Part shown: positions 1 to 9,501 of the stretch, in pieces
How the letters are laid out: each line of letters starts with the position of its first letter
Position numbering within the stretch: the first letter of the stretch is position 1
Assembly (NCBI GenBank): GCA_963703325.1
Contig: OY969805.1
Location: 2,418,001 to 2,482,000 of the forward strand
DNA: 64,000 nucleotides
Reading direction: 5' to 3'
DNA from: Aquilonibacter sp963703325
GTDB lineage: Bacteria > Vulcanimicrobiota > Vulcanimicrobiia > Vulcanimicrobiales > Vulcanimicrobiaceae
Made by a program: the position numbers and the translations under genes
The notes under the pieces: generated by a model
Database searches by the model: none
Told to the model about the DNA's origin: nothing
Seen by the model: only the letters and a program-made list of their open reading frames with translations

Positions 1-1933
1 TGACTTGCGGCGGTGCATATCGGTCGATGCTCGAGAGATAGCGGGCGTCGGTCACGTTGTCGGCATTGAGGGTAAGGCGTGCCCCGGCTTGCAGCGGAAC
101 GATGACGTGCACGCCCGCGGTTACGGCGCTGCCGAGCGGCTGCTGGTTGAGATCGTCCGCCCAGGTCATGCCCGAATAGTTGACGCTGGCGCCGGCTTGC
201 ACGGCGCCGATCGGCGCATCATACTCGGCGCTCGCCTCCGCTTTTGGCACGTACGGGAGCTGTTTTCCCACCTCGCCTGCCGTGCCGACGAGAATACGCG
301 AATATTGCTGTGTCCCCCACAGCGTAAGGCGCGAGCACGACCCCAGACGCCGCACGTACACGACGGTCGACCCGTCGGTCTGGGTGTGCGAGAAGTTGCT
401 GCGCATCTGGACCGTCGCGCTGATCGTGCGGAAGTCAATTGCGTCATTGACGTAGGCGTGCGTGAAATCGGCGGACAGCTCGCTGTTCGCATTGTTCCAA
501 TCGAGCCCGCCGACAAGTGACGAGCTGCGTTCGGGAACCAAGGACGAATTCGGAAGATACGATACGGCGCCGATTTGATAGCCCCGTACGAGCTCGTTGA
601 GATACGGCGCGCGAAAGTCGCCGCCGGCCGATGCGCGAAACGCCAGCTTCTTGGTTATGTCGTAGCGAACCGCAACACGCGGGGAGAGCGCGCGATCGAC
701 GCGCGGCGCGATCGTCGTGACGACCCCACCTTTTTGCGTCGCGGCATCGACTAAATCGATCGCGTCGGCGCGCACCCCGCCGACGAGTTCATAGCGATCG
801 CCGCGCAATGTCTCCTGGACTGCCAGACCAGACGAATCTTGTACGCCGCTTCCCGAGGCGGTGAAGATACCTGCGCCGTTATACTGGTCGCTGACTCCGC
901 CGACGAACTTTGCGTTGCCGAGTACCGCGAAGGTCGAACGCTCGTCGCCGACGATCCAATTGACCAGCATGCCGCTTTCGTGCGTCGGCACGTACTGCGT
1001 GTAGAGCAGCGTCCCCGGCGCGCTTGGATATTGGTCGGCGCGATTGGTGACGAATCCGTCACGGACGTAATAGCTTGCGGTCAAGGTGGACTGCTTGGTA
1101 GTGTGCGCGATGCGCAACGCGTTCTGCAGCATATCGCGCCAGAAATCGTAGTTGGGCCGTCCCTCTTGCTGGTAATCCCACGCACCCAGATAGCCATACT
1201 CGAAGACCGTCTGCGAGTCAGGCGCGTAGCGCAAGCGCAACGAGGCCATATTGCTTTGCGACTGCGCCTCGTTATCGTGCGCCGTTTGATAACCGGGCGC
1301 GAGATCGTCGTACTGCAGTTGCTGTGAAAATGCCGTAAATGACCCGGAAAGCTTTCCGCCCAGCGGCGCGGTGGCCTGGACGTAATTTTGGGTGAACGCG
1401 TGCGTTCCGCCGGAGAAGCTTAGCGCCCCTTGCGCCGGTCCCGACGGCGCGCTCGTCGGGCCGAACGTCTGCAGCGAGAGCACGCCGCCGATCGCGCCGC
1501 CGCCGTAGAGCGCGGAGCCCGGGCCGCGCAGGAGCTCGGCGCGCACCAAATCAGCCGCTGGAAACTGGGCCCAATCGACCTGTCCGCCAAAACCGTCCTG
1601 CGCTGGAATGCCGTCCACGATCACGAGGCCGCGGTCGTTGCCGAGGCCGGCAAATGAGACGCGTAACTGCCCGTAGTTGGTGAACATGCTGTTGCTACGA
1701 TCGCGATCGAAGCCCGGCAGATAGCCGAGCATCTGATCGCCGGTCACCGCCGGCAAGCTCGTCATGGCCTGTTGATCCAACACCGACGCAGGGACGGGGA
1801 GCTGATGTATCGATTCGAGTGAACCGGTCGCGACGCGGACCGTGCCGATGACCGGCAGCGCGCTCGGTGTCGGCGAGGGCGTTGGGCTCGCCGTCGCGAC
1901 GGCAATGACCGCAGCGAGCGCTGCAACGTTCAT
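1..1933 (-). CDS. TonB-dependent outer-membrane receptor, C-terminus off the window
   Basis: Reading the minus strand from the ATG at 1933 gives an open frame to the left edge (about 644 codons, no stop), so the last strands of the barrel are missing. It starts with a short signal-peptide-like segment (MNVAALAAVIAVATASP). A plug domain follows (about residues 25-150) with the typical run 'GNDRGLVIVDGIP' and 'LLRGPGSALYGGGAIGGVLSL'. The rest alternates aromatic/polar residues as a 22-strand barrel would. It would import a siderophore, cobalamin or other large substrate across the outer membrane with TonB energy. Unlike the receptors at 3.6 and 32 kb it has no carboxypeptidase-like N-terminal domain. 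Divergent from the dehydrogenase at 1958. Substrate cannot be told. Confidence 0.85.
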   Translation of the reverse strand, partial: MNVAALAAVIAVATASPTPSPTPSALPVIGTVRVATGSLESIHQLPVPASVLDQQAMTSLPAVTGDQMLGYLPGFDRDRSNSMFTNYGQLRVSFAGLGNDRGLVIVDGIPAQDGFGGQVDWAQFPAADLVRAELLRGPGSALYGGGAIGGVLSLQTFGPTSAPSGPAQGALSFSGGTHAFTQNYVQATAPLGGKLSGSFTAFSQQLQYDDLAPGYQTAHDNEAQSQSNMASLRLRYAPDSQTVFEYGYLGAWDYQQEGRPNYDFWRDMLQNALRIAHTTKQSTLTASYYVRDGFVTNRADQYPSAPGTLLYTQYVPTHESGMLVNWIVGDERSTFAVLGNAKFVGGVSDQYNGAGIFTASGSGVQDSSGLAVQETLRGDRYELVGGVRADAIDLVDAATQKGGVVTTIAPRVDRALSPRVAVRYDITKKLAFRASAGGDFRAPYLNELVRGYQIGAVSYLPNSSLVPERSSSLVGGLDWNNANSELSADFTHAYVNDAIDFRTISATVQMRSNFSHTQTDGSTVVYVRRLGSCSRLTLWGTQQYSRILVGTAGEVGKQLPYVPKAEASAEYDAPIGAVQAGASVNYSGMTWADDLNQQPLGSAVTAGVHVIVPLQAGARLTLNADNVTDARYLSSIDRYAPPQV

Positions 1934-1957
1934 GGACGGGACATTGTCAGCGCTAGT

Positions 1958-2857
1958 ATGAGCAACCTTCCTACCATCGGCATTGTCGGCGCGGGACGAA
2001 TGGGTGCGAACATCGCCCTGCGCCTAGCCGATGTCGGCTATCCGGTTACCGCGTTCTACGACATTCGCCCGGAAGCGGCACAAGCCGCAGCCGTGCAGAC
2101 GAAAGGGACCGCCTATACTGAACTCGCTGAAGTGACGGCAGCGGCCGATGTTGTCGTCACCGTCGTGAGCGACGATGCGGCAATGGAGCGGATCTTCGCT
2201 GAGGGCGGCGATAGCTTACTCGAGGGCGCGAAAGGGAAGGTCTTCGTGAATTGCGCGACCGTGACGCCGGCGATGCACATCGAGGTGCAGCGTCGCGTGG
2301 AGACGCGCGGCGCGCATTCGCTCGAAGCGTGTATGGCGAGTTCGATCGCCCAAGCGCGAAACGGCAGCCTGTATCTCATGGTTGGCGGTCGCCGCGAGGT
2401 CTTCGAACGCATCGAACCGATGTTCGCGAAGATGAGTTCGTCACTGCGCTACATCGGGGAAGCCGGACGTGCCGCGCAGGTTAAAGCGCTGGTCAATATG
2501 GTGATGAACATCAACACGGCGGGCCTTGCAGAAGGGCTGGGCCTGGGCGACGCGCTCGGACTCGACCTTACCACCTTGCGCGACGTCTTCGCGCAGACCG
2601 GTGCGAATTCACGCGTGCTCGAGACCGACGGTGAAGACATGCAGAACCACGAACACGAGGTGTACTTTTCGGCCGAGCACGCCGCGAAGGATTCGGGTAT
2701 CGCACTCGGGCTCGCGCACGAGCTCGACCTCAACCTGCCGCTCGCGCAAGCAACCTTCGATCAATACGAGCGTATGAAAGGGCTTGGCCTGGGACAACTC
2801 GATAAGTCCGGCATCTCCGAGTTGACGTTTCTCTCGCGCCGGCATCTGCAAGATTGA
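1958..2857 (+). CDS. NAD(P)-dependent 3-hydroxyisobutyrate dehydrogenase-like oxidoreductase
   Basis: 299 residues, normal length for the beta-hydroxyacid dehydrogenase family. The N-terminal Rossmann motif is clear (IGIVGAGRMGANIALRL, residues 7-23). The substrate loop 'VNCATVTP' stands where the family usually has DxSTxxP, and the conserved catalytic lysine is in 'GRAAQVKALVNMVMN' (about residue 175). The C-terminal all-helical dimerisation domain is complete. Members oxidise small beta-hydroxyacids such as 3-hydroxyisobutyrate or tartronate semialdehyde/glycerate. A glycerate kinase lies 5 kb away, so tartronate semialdehyde reduction is possible but unproven. The start ATG sits 24 bp from the divergent receptor start. 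Confidence 0.85.
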   Translation: MSNLPTIGIVGAGRMGANIALRLADVGYPVTAFYDIRPEAAQAAAVQTKGTAYTELAEVTAAADVVVTVVSDDAAMERIFAEGGDSLLEGAKGKVFVNCATVTPAMHIEVQRRVETRGAHSLEACMASSIAQARNGSLYLMVGGRREVFERIEPMFAKMSSSLRYIGEAGRAAQVKALVNMVMNINTAGLAEGLGLGDALGLDLTTLRDVFAQTGANSRVLETDGEDMQNHEHEVYFSAEHAAKDSGIALGLAHELDLNLPLAQATFDQYERMKGLGLGQLDKSGISELTFLSRRHLQD

Positions 2858-2905
2858 GCTGAACCGGCAAGCAGTGGAACGTGCGCAAGCGGAGAAGTCC
2901 CGCTC

Positions 2906-3586
2906 ATGCGCTGCGCGGTGCCGACGTTGCCGAGCCTTAGCGATATGCGGTCCCGCCTGCCATTCCTGATGGCCGTGGCGCTGCTGGCCGCGGCAATCGG
3001 CGATCCACTGGTGGAGACGATTGCCAACAGCGGTGTCCTCGGTCCGGGCTTCGCCGACTACGACCACTCGAGCGTCATTCCGGCCCTGATCGTAGGAACC
3101 TCACTCGCGCTGCTTTTGATCGGGTGGGAATGCCGGCGCCTCGTGCGATCGCGCAGCGAGGCGCGCGAACGGCCGATCGGCTTGGCGCGGCGTTTCCTCG
3201 CGCGTTCGCCGATTCACGACATGCCGTTTGTGGTGATCCTACAACTTGGTGTGGTCTTCGTCATGGAGAGCGGCGAACAACTCTTCAGCGGAGGCGGCCT
3301 GGTTGGCGGCACCGCTTGGCTCGGCGGCCCGGTCGTGTTCAGCCTTCTCGCGCATGCCTGCATCGGGGCAATTTGCACGCTGCTGGTGGCGCACGGCATG
3401 CGTGCCATCGTTCGGCGTTGCGCAACGCTGGTCGAAGTCGTTTTCGATCGCATTCTCGGTGCCTTTGGACCCGAGACCGCGACGATCTTCGCACGGCGTG
3501 ACGATGAAGTACCGCGCTGCACGCAAATGTTGCACGTTCACCGCTGCGGCGAACGTGCGCCCCCGCGTTTGCTCATCCTGACGTAA
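2906..3586 (+). CDS. Small inner-membrane protein of unknown function upstream of a TonB receptor
   Basis: 226 residues with about four hydrophobic helices (roughly residues 17-38, 50-72, 108-125 and 135-160) joined by Arg-rich loops. The C-terminal 60 residues are soluble and contain 'CTQMLHVHRCGE', a Cys/His cluster that could hold a metal. GGAGA at 2891-2895 is a plausible ribosome-binding site for the ATG at 2906. An internal ATG at 2945 is an alternative start. It ends 24 bp before the receptor gene at 3611, so the two are probably co-transcribed and the protein may assist metal or substrate handling by that receptor. I do not recognise the family. Confidence 0.6.
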   Translation: MRCAVPTLPSLSDMRSRLPFLMAVALLAAAIGDPLVETIANSGVLGPGFADYDHSSVIPALIVGTSLALLLIGWECRRLVRSRSEARERPIGLARRFLARSPIHDMPFVVILQLGVVFVMESGEQLFSGGGLVGGTAWLGGPVVFSLLAHACIGAICTLLVAHGMRAIVRRCATLVEVVFDRILGAFGPETATIFARRDDEVPRCTQMLHVHRCGERAPPRLLILT

Positions 3587-3610
3587 AACCACTTCGTCAA
3601 GAGGAGCATC

Positions 3611-6397
3611 ATGAAGGCTTTTATACGGGCGCGAATGCTCTTCGCGCTGAGCGTTATTTTCGTGAGCGGGTTCGGACAAGCCGGCGCTGCTGAAGCGACG
3701 ACGGGTACGGTCGTCGGCGTCGTCACGGCAAGCGGCGCCCCGGTCGCAAACGCGAGCCTCACGCTGGCATCGCCATCCGGGATGTACAGCGCGAGGTCGG
3801 ACGTTCGCGGCCGGTTTAGCGTGCTCGGCGTGGCGCCTGATGTCTATGTTGTCTCGGTGCAAGCGACCGGGTACCAGTCGGCAAAACAGAACGGCGTCGT
3901 TGTGCTTCCCGGACAGACGCAGTACGTCGCGTTTCGTATCGTTCCAAGACTTGCGACGATCGCGAGCGTTCAATCGACGAGTCGCGCATTTGCCACCGGC
4001 AGCACGAGCGACTCTTTCACCGTGAGCGGCGCGCAAGCACGCGCCATTTCGCCTCCGGTTTCGTCGTCGGGCCTCTCAACCTATATCGAAGGCACCGTGC
4101 AGGGCGCGATTGCTTCGGTGCCCGGCGTCGTGCTCGATCCGTTCGCAAACGCCATTCTTCGCGGTGGCAAGGTCTCGGACGCGACCTTCGACTACGACTC
4201 CGTCGCGATTCCACAGGGCCTGGTCGCGGAACCCGGGGGCAACATCGTTGGCGCGCAGCTTCCGACGACCGGTGTGGCCTATACGACGACAACGCTCGCG
4301 GGCTATACGAATCAAGGCGAGAACTCACTCGGCGGCGTCATCGACGAAATTCCCGCGGTCGGCACCTATCCGGGAAGCGTCACGCTCGAGAGCGGTGTCG
4401 GCGCCGGCGCGCAATTCCAGCAGACCACGCTGCAAGTGCTCGGCGCTACACCGGACTTGAAGTGGCGCTACGCGTTTGCGACGATGACCGGCAGTCAGTA
4501 TTTCCTCTACGGCAATGGTTCGTTCTATCCGGAGGAGGCGGCGACGTATGGCCTCGCCCTGCAAAATCGCGGTGAGTACTCGATGGAATCGAACGTTCAT
4601 TACCGCATCGATTCGAATAACGACGTCTCGATCTTAGGAATTGTCGGAGAGGCGACGTACGACCAGTACGGATCGCCGTACGCGGGTGAAACAGTCGGCG
4701 CGTTCGACGGTGCAACGGCGGGCGGCACTCCGGTGACCTACCCTGGCGAAATAAATCCGAACGCGCCGGTCGATTACGCCTCGGGCATCCGCGGCTTTTA
4801 CGACATCCTCAAGGCGCAGTGGCTCCATAACGGCGCGCACTCGCTTTCGCGCGTGCAGCTCTACCAATCACAGTACGGGTCGCAAGCGGGCGGTCCATTC
4901 TGGGACGAAAACGGCTGGCCTGACGGCATCATCTCGCTTTCCGAAACGCAGGGAAGCCGTGAAACGGGTCTGGGCTACGATGGTGAGGACATCATCGGCG
5001 AGCGTCACGATCTTCGTTTCGGAGCCGAGTACCTCACCAATACGTCGTTTCTCAATCAGGTCGTGCCGACGGCGGGCGAATTCATCACCTCGAATCCGAC
5101 GCAGATTTCGTATCTTGCGTATGTTGGCGACACCTGGCACGTTGCGCCGCGGCTTGACCTCATGGCGACCGCGCGCTTCACCGACACACACGTCGTTCCG
5201 AGCTCGGGCTCGATCTACGACGATGGTGCGCTCGATCCGCACGTCTCGGCCGTGTACAAGCTTACCAACAACATCGCCGCACGCATCACCTACGATCGCA
5301 ATACGGTGGCGCCGCTGCCCCTCGAAACGGATCGCGTGGATTCGACCAACGTCGATCCCAGCACCGGATTGCTCGCACCGTTTGTGCAGCTTGCACCGGA
5401 GATCGGAAACGACGTCACCTGCTCCCTTGAAGGCGGCACGCGCATGCAGTTTCGCGCGACGCTCTTCAATATCAACGAGCAGAATCTGATCGACGTCCTA
5501 CCCTACAACTTTCGCTCGGCATTGCAATCGGGTCTCGTGCCCAACGGTATCGGCGTACCAACCAACGTCGGCAATTTGCGTGCGGGCGGCGCGGAGCTCT
5601 GGCTCAGTCAAGCCGGATTTACGCTCGATACGAATTTTATCCGCGCGTACTCTTCGAGCGCCTCGCAGTTTGCCTACAACGATCTCAACGCTCCCGCTGT
5701 CGCCGCCGGGGTCCTCTTCCCGGTCAGCTATCTTCCGAACTTCTCGGCTAACCTCTCGTATGAGTGGCACACGCGCGATCGTAAACTGCGCGTCTCGCCC
5801 ACGCTCTCGTTTGAATCGGGATATCCGTACGGCAACGGTAAGATGGCCTGGATCTTCAATCCGGCCACCGGCAAACCGCAACAGGTCCCCAACGACAATT
5901 ATTACGATCCGGGCTACAATTATTACTTTCTCTATAATCCCGTTTGCCCATTAAACCAGGCACCTAATGCATCCGGTGCATGCGTTGCCGGTTACAACCC
6001 CTACATCGGTAACCTTGGCACGCCCGAAGCCGGCTTCCCGAACTCATTACACTCGCCGGGCGAGACCTTCGTGAACCTGCACGTCGAAGGCGACGTTACA
6101 CCGCATATCACGTTGATCGTCGACGTCGTCAATCTGCTCAACAACATTGCGCCGACGTCGTATCAGGGCAACCCGTACCTGATCGGACCGCCGGGCTATG
6201 CCGGCGGCAATCCGCTCTATGCCGCTGCGTACGAAGCCGCCGGCGGATATTCGGTTCCCTATACGCTGGGCAACGGCGTGCCGACCAACGACGGGCAGAC
6301 GCAAGCGGTTCCCTGGACGTACGGCCGCGCCGGCTACGTTCCGCAAAATTGGCCGATGGGGCGCACGGTGCAACTCCGCTTGCGCGTTCGCCTGTGA
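3611..6397 (+). CDS. TonB-dependent receptor with carboxypeptidase-regulatory-like N-terminal domain
   Basis: 928 residues. A signal peptide (residues 1-27, ending around FGQAGAAEA) is followed by a carboxypeptidase-D regulatory-like Ig domain (about 30-115: 'GTVVGVVTASGAPVANASLTL', 'SDVRGRFSVLGVAPDVYVVSV'). Then come a plug (about 140-260) and a beta-barrel ending in '...GRTVQLRLRVRL'. This architecture is that of the OmpA-/SusC-like and Acidobacterium-type receptors. AGGAG seven bases before the ATG supports the start. Likely in one transcript with the membrane gene 2906-3586. The protein is rich in Asn, Tyr and Gly in external loops. Substrate unknown. Confidence 0.88.
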   Translation: MKAFIRARMLFALSVIFVSGFGQAGAAEATTGTVVGVVTASGAPVANASLTLASPSGMYSARSDVRGRFSVLGVAPDVYVVSVQATGYQSAKQNGVVVLPGQTQYVAFRIVPRLATIASVQSTSRAFATGSTSDSFTVSGAQARAISPPVSSSGLSTYIEGTVQGAIASVPGVVLDPFANAILRGGKVSDATFDYDSVAIPQGLVAEPGGNIVGAQLPTTGVAYTTTTLAGYTNQGENSLGGVIDEIPAVGTYPGSVTLESGVGAGAQFQQTTLQVLGATPDLKWRYAFATMTGSQYFLYGNGSFYPEEAATYGLALQNRGEYSMESNVHYRIDSNNDVSILGIVGEATYDQYGSPYAGETVGAFDGATAGGTPVTYPGEINPNAPVDYASGIRGFYDILKAQWLHNGAHSLSRVQLYQSQYGSQAGGPFWDENGWPDGIISLSETQGSRETGLGYDGEDIIGERHDLRFGAEYLTNTSFLNQVVPTAGEFITSNPTQISYLAYVGDTWHVAPRLDLMATARFTDTHVVPSSGSIYDDGALDPHVSAVYKLTNNIAARITYDRNTVAPLPLETDRVDSTNVDPSTGLLAPFVQLAPEIGNDVTCSLEGGTRMQFRATLFNINEQNLIDVLPYNFRSALQSGLVPNGIGVPTNVGNLRAGGAELWLSQAGFTLDTNFIRAYSSSASQFAYNDLNAPAVAAGVLFPVSYLPNFSANLSYEWHTRDRKLRVSPTLSFESGYPYGNGKMAWIFNPATGKPQQVPNDNYYDPGYNYYFLYNPVCPLNQAPNASGACVAGYNPYIGNLGTPEAGFPNSLHSPGETFVNLHVEGDVTPHITLIVDVVNLLNNIAPTSYQGNPYLIGPPGYAGGNPLYAAAYEAAGGYSVPYTLGNGVPTNDGQTQAVPWTYGRAGYVPQNWPMGRTVQLRLRVRL

Positions 6398-6408
6398 TCG
6401 CTCGCCGG

Positions 6409-6936
6409 CTACGGTGAAATGTGTTCGGCTACCGCGCGTTCGATCGTACGCGCGTTGGCGAGCGGACCGACGTCGAGTGCGCTACGTCCGCAGCTCGCGA
6501 TCAACTCACCGACGTCGGCGCGGGCTTGCGGATCGTCGGAAGCGATACGTATAAATCCGTCCTCGTCGGGCGGTTCGACGAAGCCCTTGACGACATGGCG
6601 GTTGTTGAGTTTGTGCGCCAAGAGTTCCGCGCCCGATAGACGTCCAAGATCGGGCGGCCGCGTCGCATCGACGAGCACGCCGTCTTGATAATCGCCGATC
6701 GCATTGAGTGCCCGGTCGACGTCTTGCCAATGCGTGGCTAGAAGCAGGGTATCGCAATGCGCCGCTTGTTGGTATGGTGTCGTCGCAAAAGCGCTGCCGC
6801 CCAGTGCTTCCGCCGCCGCTTGCGACGTGCGATCGTCGTCGAGATCGCTGAAGCACACGGTGTGTCCGGTGCGGCGGATCATTCTGCCGATAGCAACCGC
6901 GCGGTCGTCCGCGCCGATGATTCCAATGATGGCCAT
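6409..6936 (-). CDS. NADPH:F420 oxidoreductase-like Rossmann protein
   Basis: 175 residues. The N-terminus 'MAIIGIIGADDRAVAIGRMIRRTGHTVC' is a single Rossmann dinucleotide fold in which the first glycines read GADDRA rather than GxGxxG. Later segments ('DTLLLATHWQDVDRAL', 'VLVDATRPPD', 'VVKGFVEPPD', and an 'ASDDPQARADVGELIASCG' helix) follow the F420-dependent NADP oxidoreductase (Npd/Fno) domain. The family swaps hydride between NADPH and F420 or acts as a redox scaffold. Without a C-terminal catalytic domain the exact reaction is open. It is the last gene of a minus-strand run behind the LacI regulator (10-bp gap), so it may belong to the regulon of that repressor. Confidence 0.6.
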   Translation of the reverse strand: MAIIGIIGADDRAVAIGRMIRRTGHTVCFSDLDDDRTSQAAAEALGGSAFATTPYQQAAHCDTLLLATHWQDVDRALNAIGDYQDGVLVDATRPPDLGRLSGAELLAHKLNNRHVVKGFVEPPDEDGFIRIASDDPQARADVGELIASCGRSALDVGPLANARTIERAVAEHISP

Positions 6937-6946
6937 AGCGCTGAGG

Positions 6947-7999
6947 TTATACCCGCGAACGGGGTGCTGACACGCTCTTGCGCACGATCAATTCGCTCGG
7001 AAGCACGACCTGCATGCGTTCGAGCGCTTCGTCTCCGACGCACGCCTCAACCGCACCGCGAGCAAGTTCGGCCGTCGGATAACTTACCGTGGTGAGCGGC
7101 GGCGAGAGCACGCGCGCCATCGCGACGTCGTTGTAGCCGATCACCGAAAGATCGGCCGGGATCCGCAATCCGTGCGCCGTCGCCGCCTCATATACACCGA
7201 ACGCCATGTCGTCGGTCATAGCAAAAATCGCCGTCAGCTCGGGTTCGCGCGCGAGCAGACGCTCGCATCCGGCTCGGCCGCTGGTTCGGCGGAAATCACC
7301 TTCGACCACCAAGTTGTCGTCCCACGGCACGTCGTAGCTCTCGTAGGCTTTTTTCGCGCCGAGCAGACGATCGACCGTGTCGGTGATCGCGTGCGGACCT
7401 GTGATGATGCCGATGTGCCGGTGTCCGCGTTCCAGCAGATGTTCAACCGCGGCGCATGCACCGCCGACGTTGTCGGGAACGAATTCGGTAAACGGCAATC
7501 CGTGACGCGCGCTCATAACGACGCGACCGCCTTGCTTGGCGTAGCCGGTGAGTTCGCGGCTCAAGCGTTCCCGGTATTCGTCGTCGTCGAGTCCGGTGCC
7601 ACCGAGAATAATGGCGCCGACGCGCTCCGCACGAAACACGCGCAGATAACGAAACTCTTTTTCGACACTGCGGGCGGCATTGGCCAGCATGATCAGCCAG
7701 CCCACCCGATCGGCAACTTCTTCGAGCGCGCGAATGTAGTCGTAGTTTTGCGAATCGAGCATGTCGCGCAGTAACACGCCGACGACCTTGCGCATGCCCA
7801 CACTCAAACTGCGGGCGCTCGCATTGGGCACATAATCGAGAAGCTCTGCAGCTTGAAGTACGCGCTCACGCAAGTCGCGCGAGACGCGATGCGTGCTCCC
7901 CGTCAGGACGCGCGAAGCCGTCGCGAGTGAAACACCAGCGCGTTGGGCTACCGCGGCCAGGCCCGACCCGTTGGCCGGAGTGGAGCGTTTCGCGGGCAT
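6947..7999 (-). CDS. LacI-family transcriptional repressor
   Basis: 350 residues, standard length. The N-terminal helix-turn-helix is canonical (LAAVAQRAGVSLATASRVL, about residues 14-32), followed by the hinge helix 'YVPNASARSLSVGM' and a periplasmic-binding-protein-like sugar domain ('VVGVLLRDM', 'GIITGPHAITDTVDR', 'FAMTDDMAFGVYEAATAHGLRIPADLSVIGYNDV'). It should bind a carbohydrate or acid effector and repress nearby genes. The likely targets are its own run: glycerate kinase upstream and the F420-like gene downstream. Gap to the kinase is 65 bp. Confidence 0.9.
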   Translation of the reverse strand: MPAKRSTPANGSGLAAVAQRAGVSLATASRVLTGSTHRVSRDLRERVLQAAELLDYVPNASARSLSVGMRKVVGVLLRDMLDSQNYDYIRALEEVADRVGWLIMLANAARSVEKEFRYLRVFRAERVGAIILGGTGLDDDEYRERLSRELTGYAKQGGRVVMSARHGLPFTEFVPDNVGGACAAVEHLLERGHRHIGIITGPHAITDTVDRLLGAKKAYESYDVPWDDNLVVEGDFRRTSGRAGCERLLAREPELTAIFAMTDDMAFGVYEAATAHGLRIPADLSVIGYNDVAMARVLSPPLTTVSYPTAELARGAVEACVGDEALERMQVVLPSELIVRKSVSAPRSRV

Positions 8000-8064
8000 C
8001 CGAAGGTGAGGTTAGGCAGTGCCGGAGGCGCCTCCTCGCGGTTCGAGTGTCTGCGGCGATGCAA

Positions 8065-9330
8065 TCAAGCGATGACGACCGCGCGCAACGCGTTGACGTT
8101 GGTGAGCGTGGGCCCGGTGCGCACGACGTCACCGATCGCGTCAAAGAGCGTGAAGCTGTCGTGCCTTTTGAGTACATCACGCGGGTCGAGTTGTGCTTCG
8201 CGCGCACGGAGCAGCGTGTCGGGAGCGACGATCGCGCCGGCGGCATCTTCACTGCCGTCGCGGCCGTCGGTGTCGCCGGCAATGCCCCAGATGTTTGGGG
8301 CACCGTCGAGCGCGATTGCGAGAGACAACAAAAACTCCAGATTGCGACCGCCGCGGCCGGCCGGCCCGTCGCCGATCGTCACCACGGTTTCGCCGCCGGA
8401 GATCAGCACCGCCGGCGGCGCAAGTGGTAGTCCATGCGCGCGCACGCTGCGCGCGATGCCCGCCATCACGATCCCGAGATCGCGGCTTTCGCCCTCGAGC
8501 TCGCCTAAGACCAGCGGCATCAAGCCGAGTTCGCGAGCGCGATCGGCCGCGGCCCGTAACGCCGCTGCGGGGGTGGCAATCAGGCGGACGTCTTCAGGGA
8601 AGTCGCCGGGTTTTGGGGTTTCGCTCGCTTCTCTAAGGAAGGCCGTGACGGCGGGAGGCAGGCTGAGGCGATATCGCTCGACGATAGCCCGCGCCTCGGC
8701 CGCGGTGCTCGCATCGGCGAGGGTCGGTCCGCTTGCGATAATGCGGGGATCGTCGCCCGGAATATCGCTGATCCCGAGCGTCACGACCCGTGCCGGCGCG
8801 GCGGCTTGCGCGATGCGGCCGCCTTTGATTGCCGAGACGTGCGTCCGCACGGCGTTCATTTCGCGGATCGTCGCGCCCGAGGTCAGCAACTGCCGGTAAA
8901 CAGCCTGCTTGTCGGCGAGCGTGAGACCGGGCGCCGGCTTGGCGAGCAGCGCCGAGCCGCCGCCGGACATCAGCGCGATCACGAGATCCTCGGGCGTCAG
9001 TCCTCGGACCAGTGCGAACATTTGGTCGGCAGCGAGCTCGCTATTGTGGTCGGGAACCGGGTGCGAAGACTCCATCACTTGGATCCGCCTGGTCGGCACC
9101 GCATATCCGTATCGGGTGACGACCGCCCCCGCGAGAGGAACGCTCGGCCAGGCCGCTTCCAGTGCGGCCGCCATCAACCCCGCTGATTTGCCCGCGCCCA
9201 CGACAATCGTCCGGCCGCTCGACGGCTCGGGAAGGTGGGCGGCCAAGACCTTGCGCGGGTCGGCGCCCGCAACCGCGGCGTCGAAGATCGAGCGCAGCGC
9301 GATGCGGATACGGGCGTCGGCGGGGGACAT
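8065..9330 (-). CDS. Glycerate 2-kinase (MOFRL family)
   Basis: 421 residues, the usual size for the GckA/TtuD glycerate kinase family. The N-terminal DUF4147 domain has 'GRTIVVGAGKSAGLMAAALE' and 'IALMSGGGSALLAKPAPGLTLADKQAVY'. The C-terminal MOFRL domain shows 'SGGETVVTIGDGPAGRGGRNLEF' and 'GIAGDTDGRDG'. It phosphorylates D-glycerate to 2-phosphoglycerate in the cytoplasm, feeding glycolysis from glycolate, tartrate or serine catabolism. It starts 22 bp from the rpoC promoter on the other strand. The neighbouring LacI regulator probably controls it. Confidence 0.9.
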   Translation of the reverse strand: MSPADARIRIALRSIFDAAVAGADPRKVLAAHLPEPSSGRTIVVGAGKSAGLMAAALEAAWPSVPLAGAVVTRYGYAVPTRRIQVMESSHPVPDHNSELAADQMFALVRGLTPEDLVIALMSGGGSALLAKPAPGLTLADKQAVYRQLLTSGATIREMNAVRTHVSAIKGGRIAQAAAPARVVTLGISDIPGDDPRIIASGPTLADASTAAEARAIVERYRLSLPPAVTAFLREASETPKPGDFPEDVRLIATPAAALRAAADRARELGLMPLVLGELEGESRDLGIVMAGIARSVRAHGLPLAPPAVLISGGETVVTIGDGPAGRGGRNLEFLLSLAIALDGAPNIWGIAGDTDGRDGSEDAAGAIVAPDTLLRAREAQLDPRDVLKRHDSFTLFDAIGDVVRTGPTLTNVNALRAVVIA

Positions 9331-9352
9331 CGGGAGCGCAACTACCTCGGCC

Positions 9353-9381
9353 TTGAGTCGTGTTCCTGGCAGTGGTATACT
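9353..9381 (+). promoter_or_regulatory. Sigma-70-type promoter of rpoC
   Basis: TTGAGT (9353-9358) and TATACT (9376-9381) separated by exactly 17 bp, each one or two bases from consensus. It lies between the divergent glycerate kinase start and rpoC and would leave a leader of about 115-140 nt. This supports independent transcription of rpoC here. Confidence 0.65.
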
Positions 9382-9501
9382 ATCTGCCTGTGCCTGGACC
9401 GATGCCGCTTTGACGAAGGCGGTACGTCGGTTCGCCCGGTGGAGCGACGGTGGGACCCCTTACGACAACGTGAGATGCGGTACCCTGCGTAGGCGACCCG
9501 G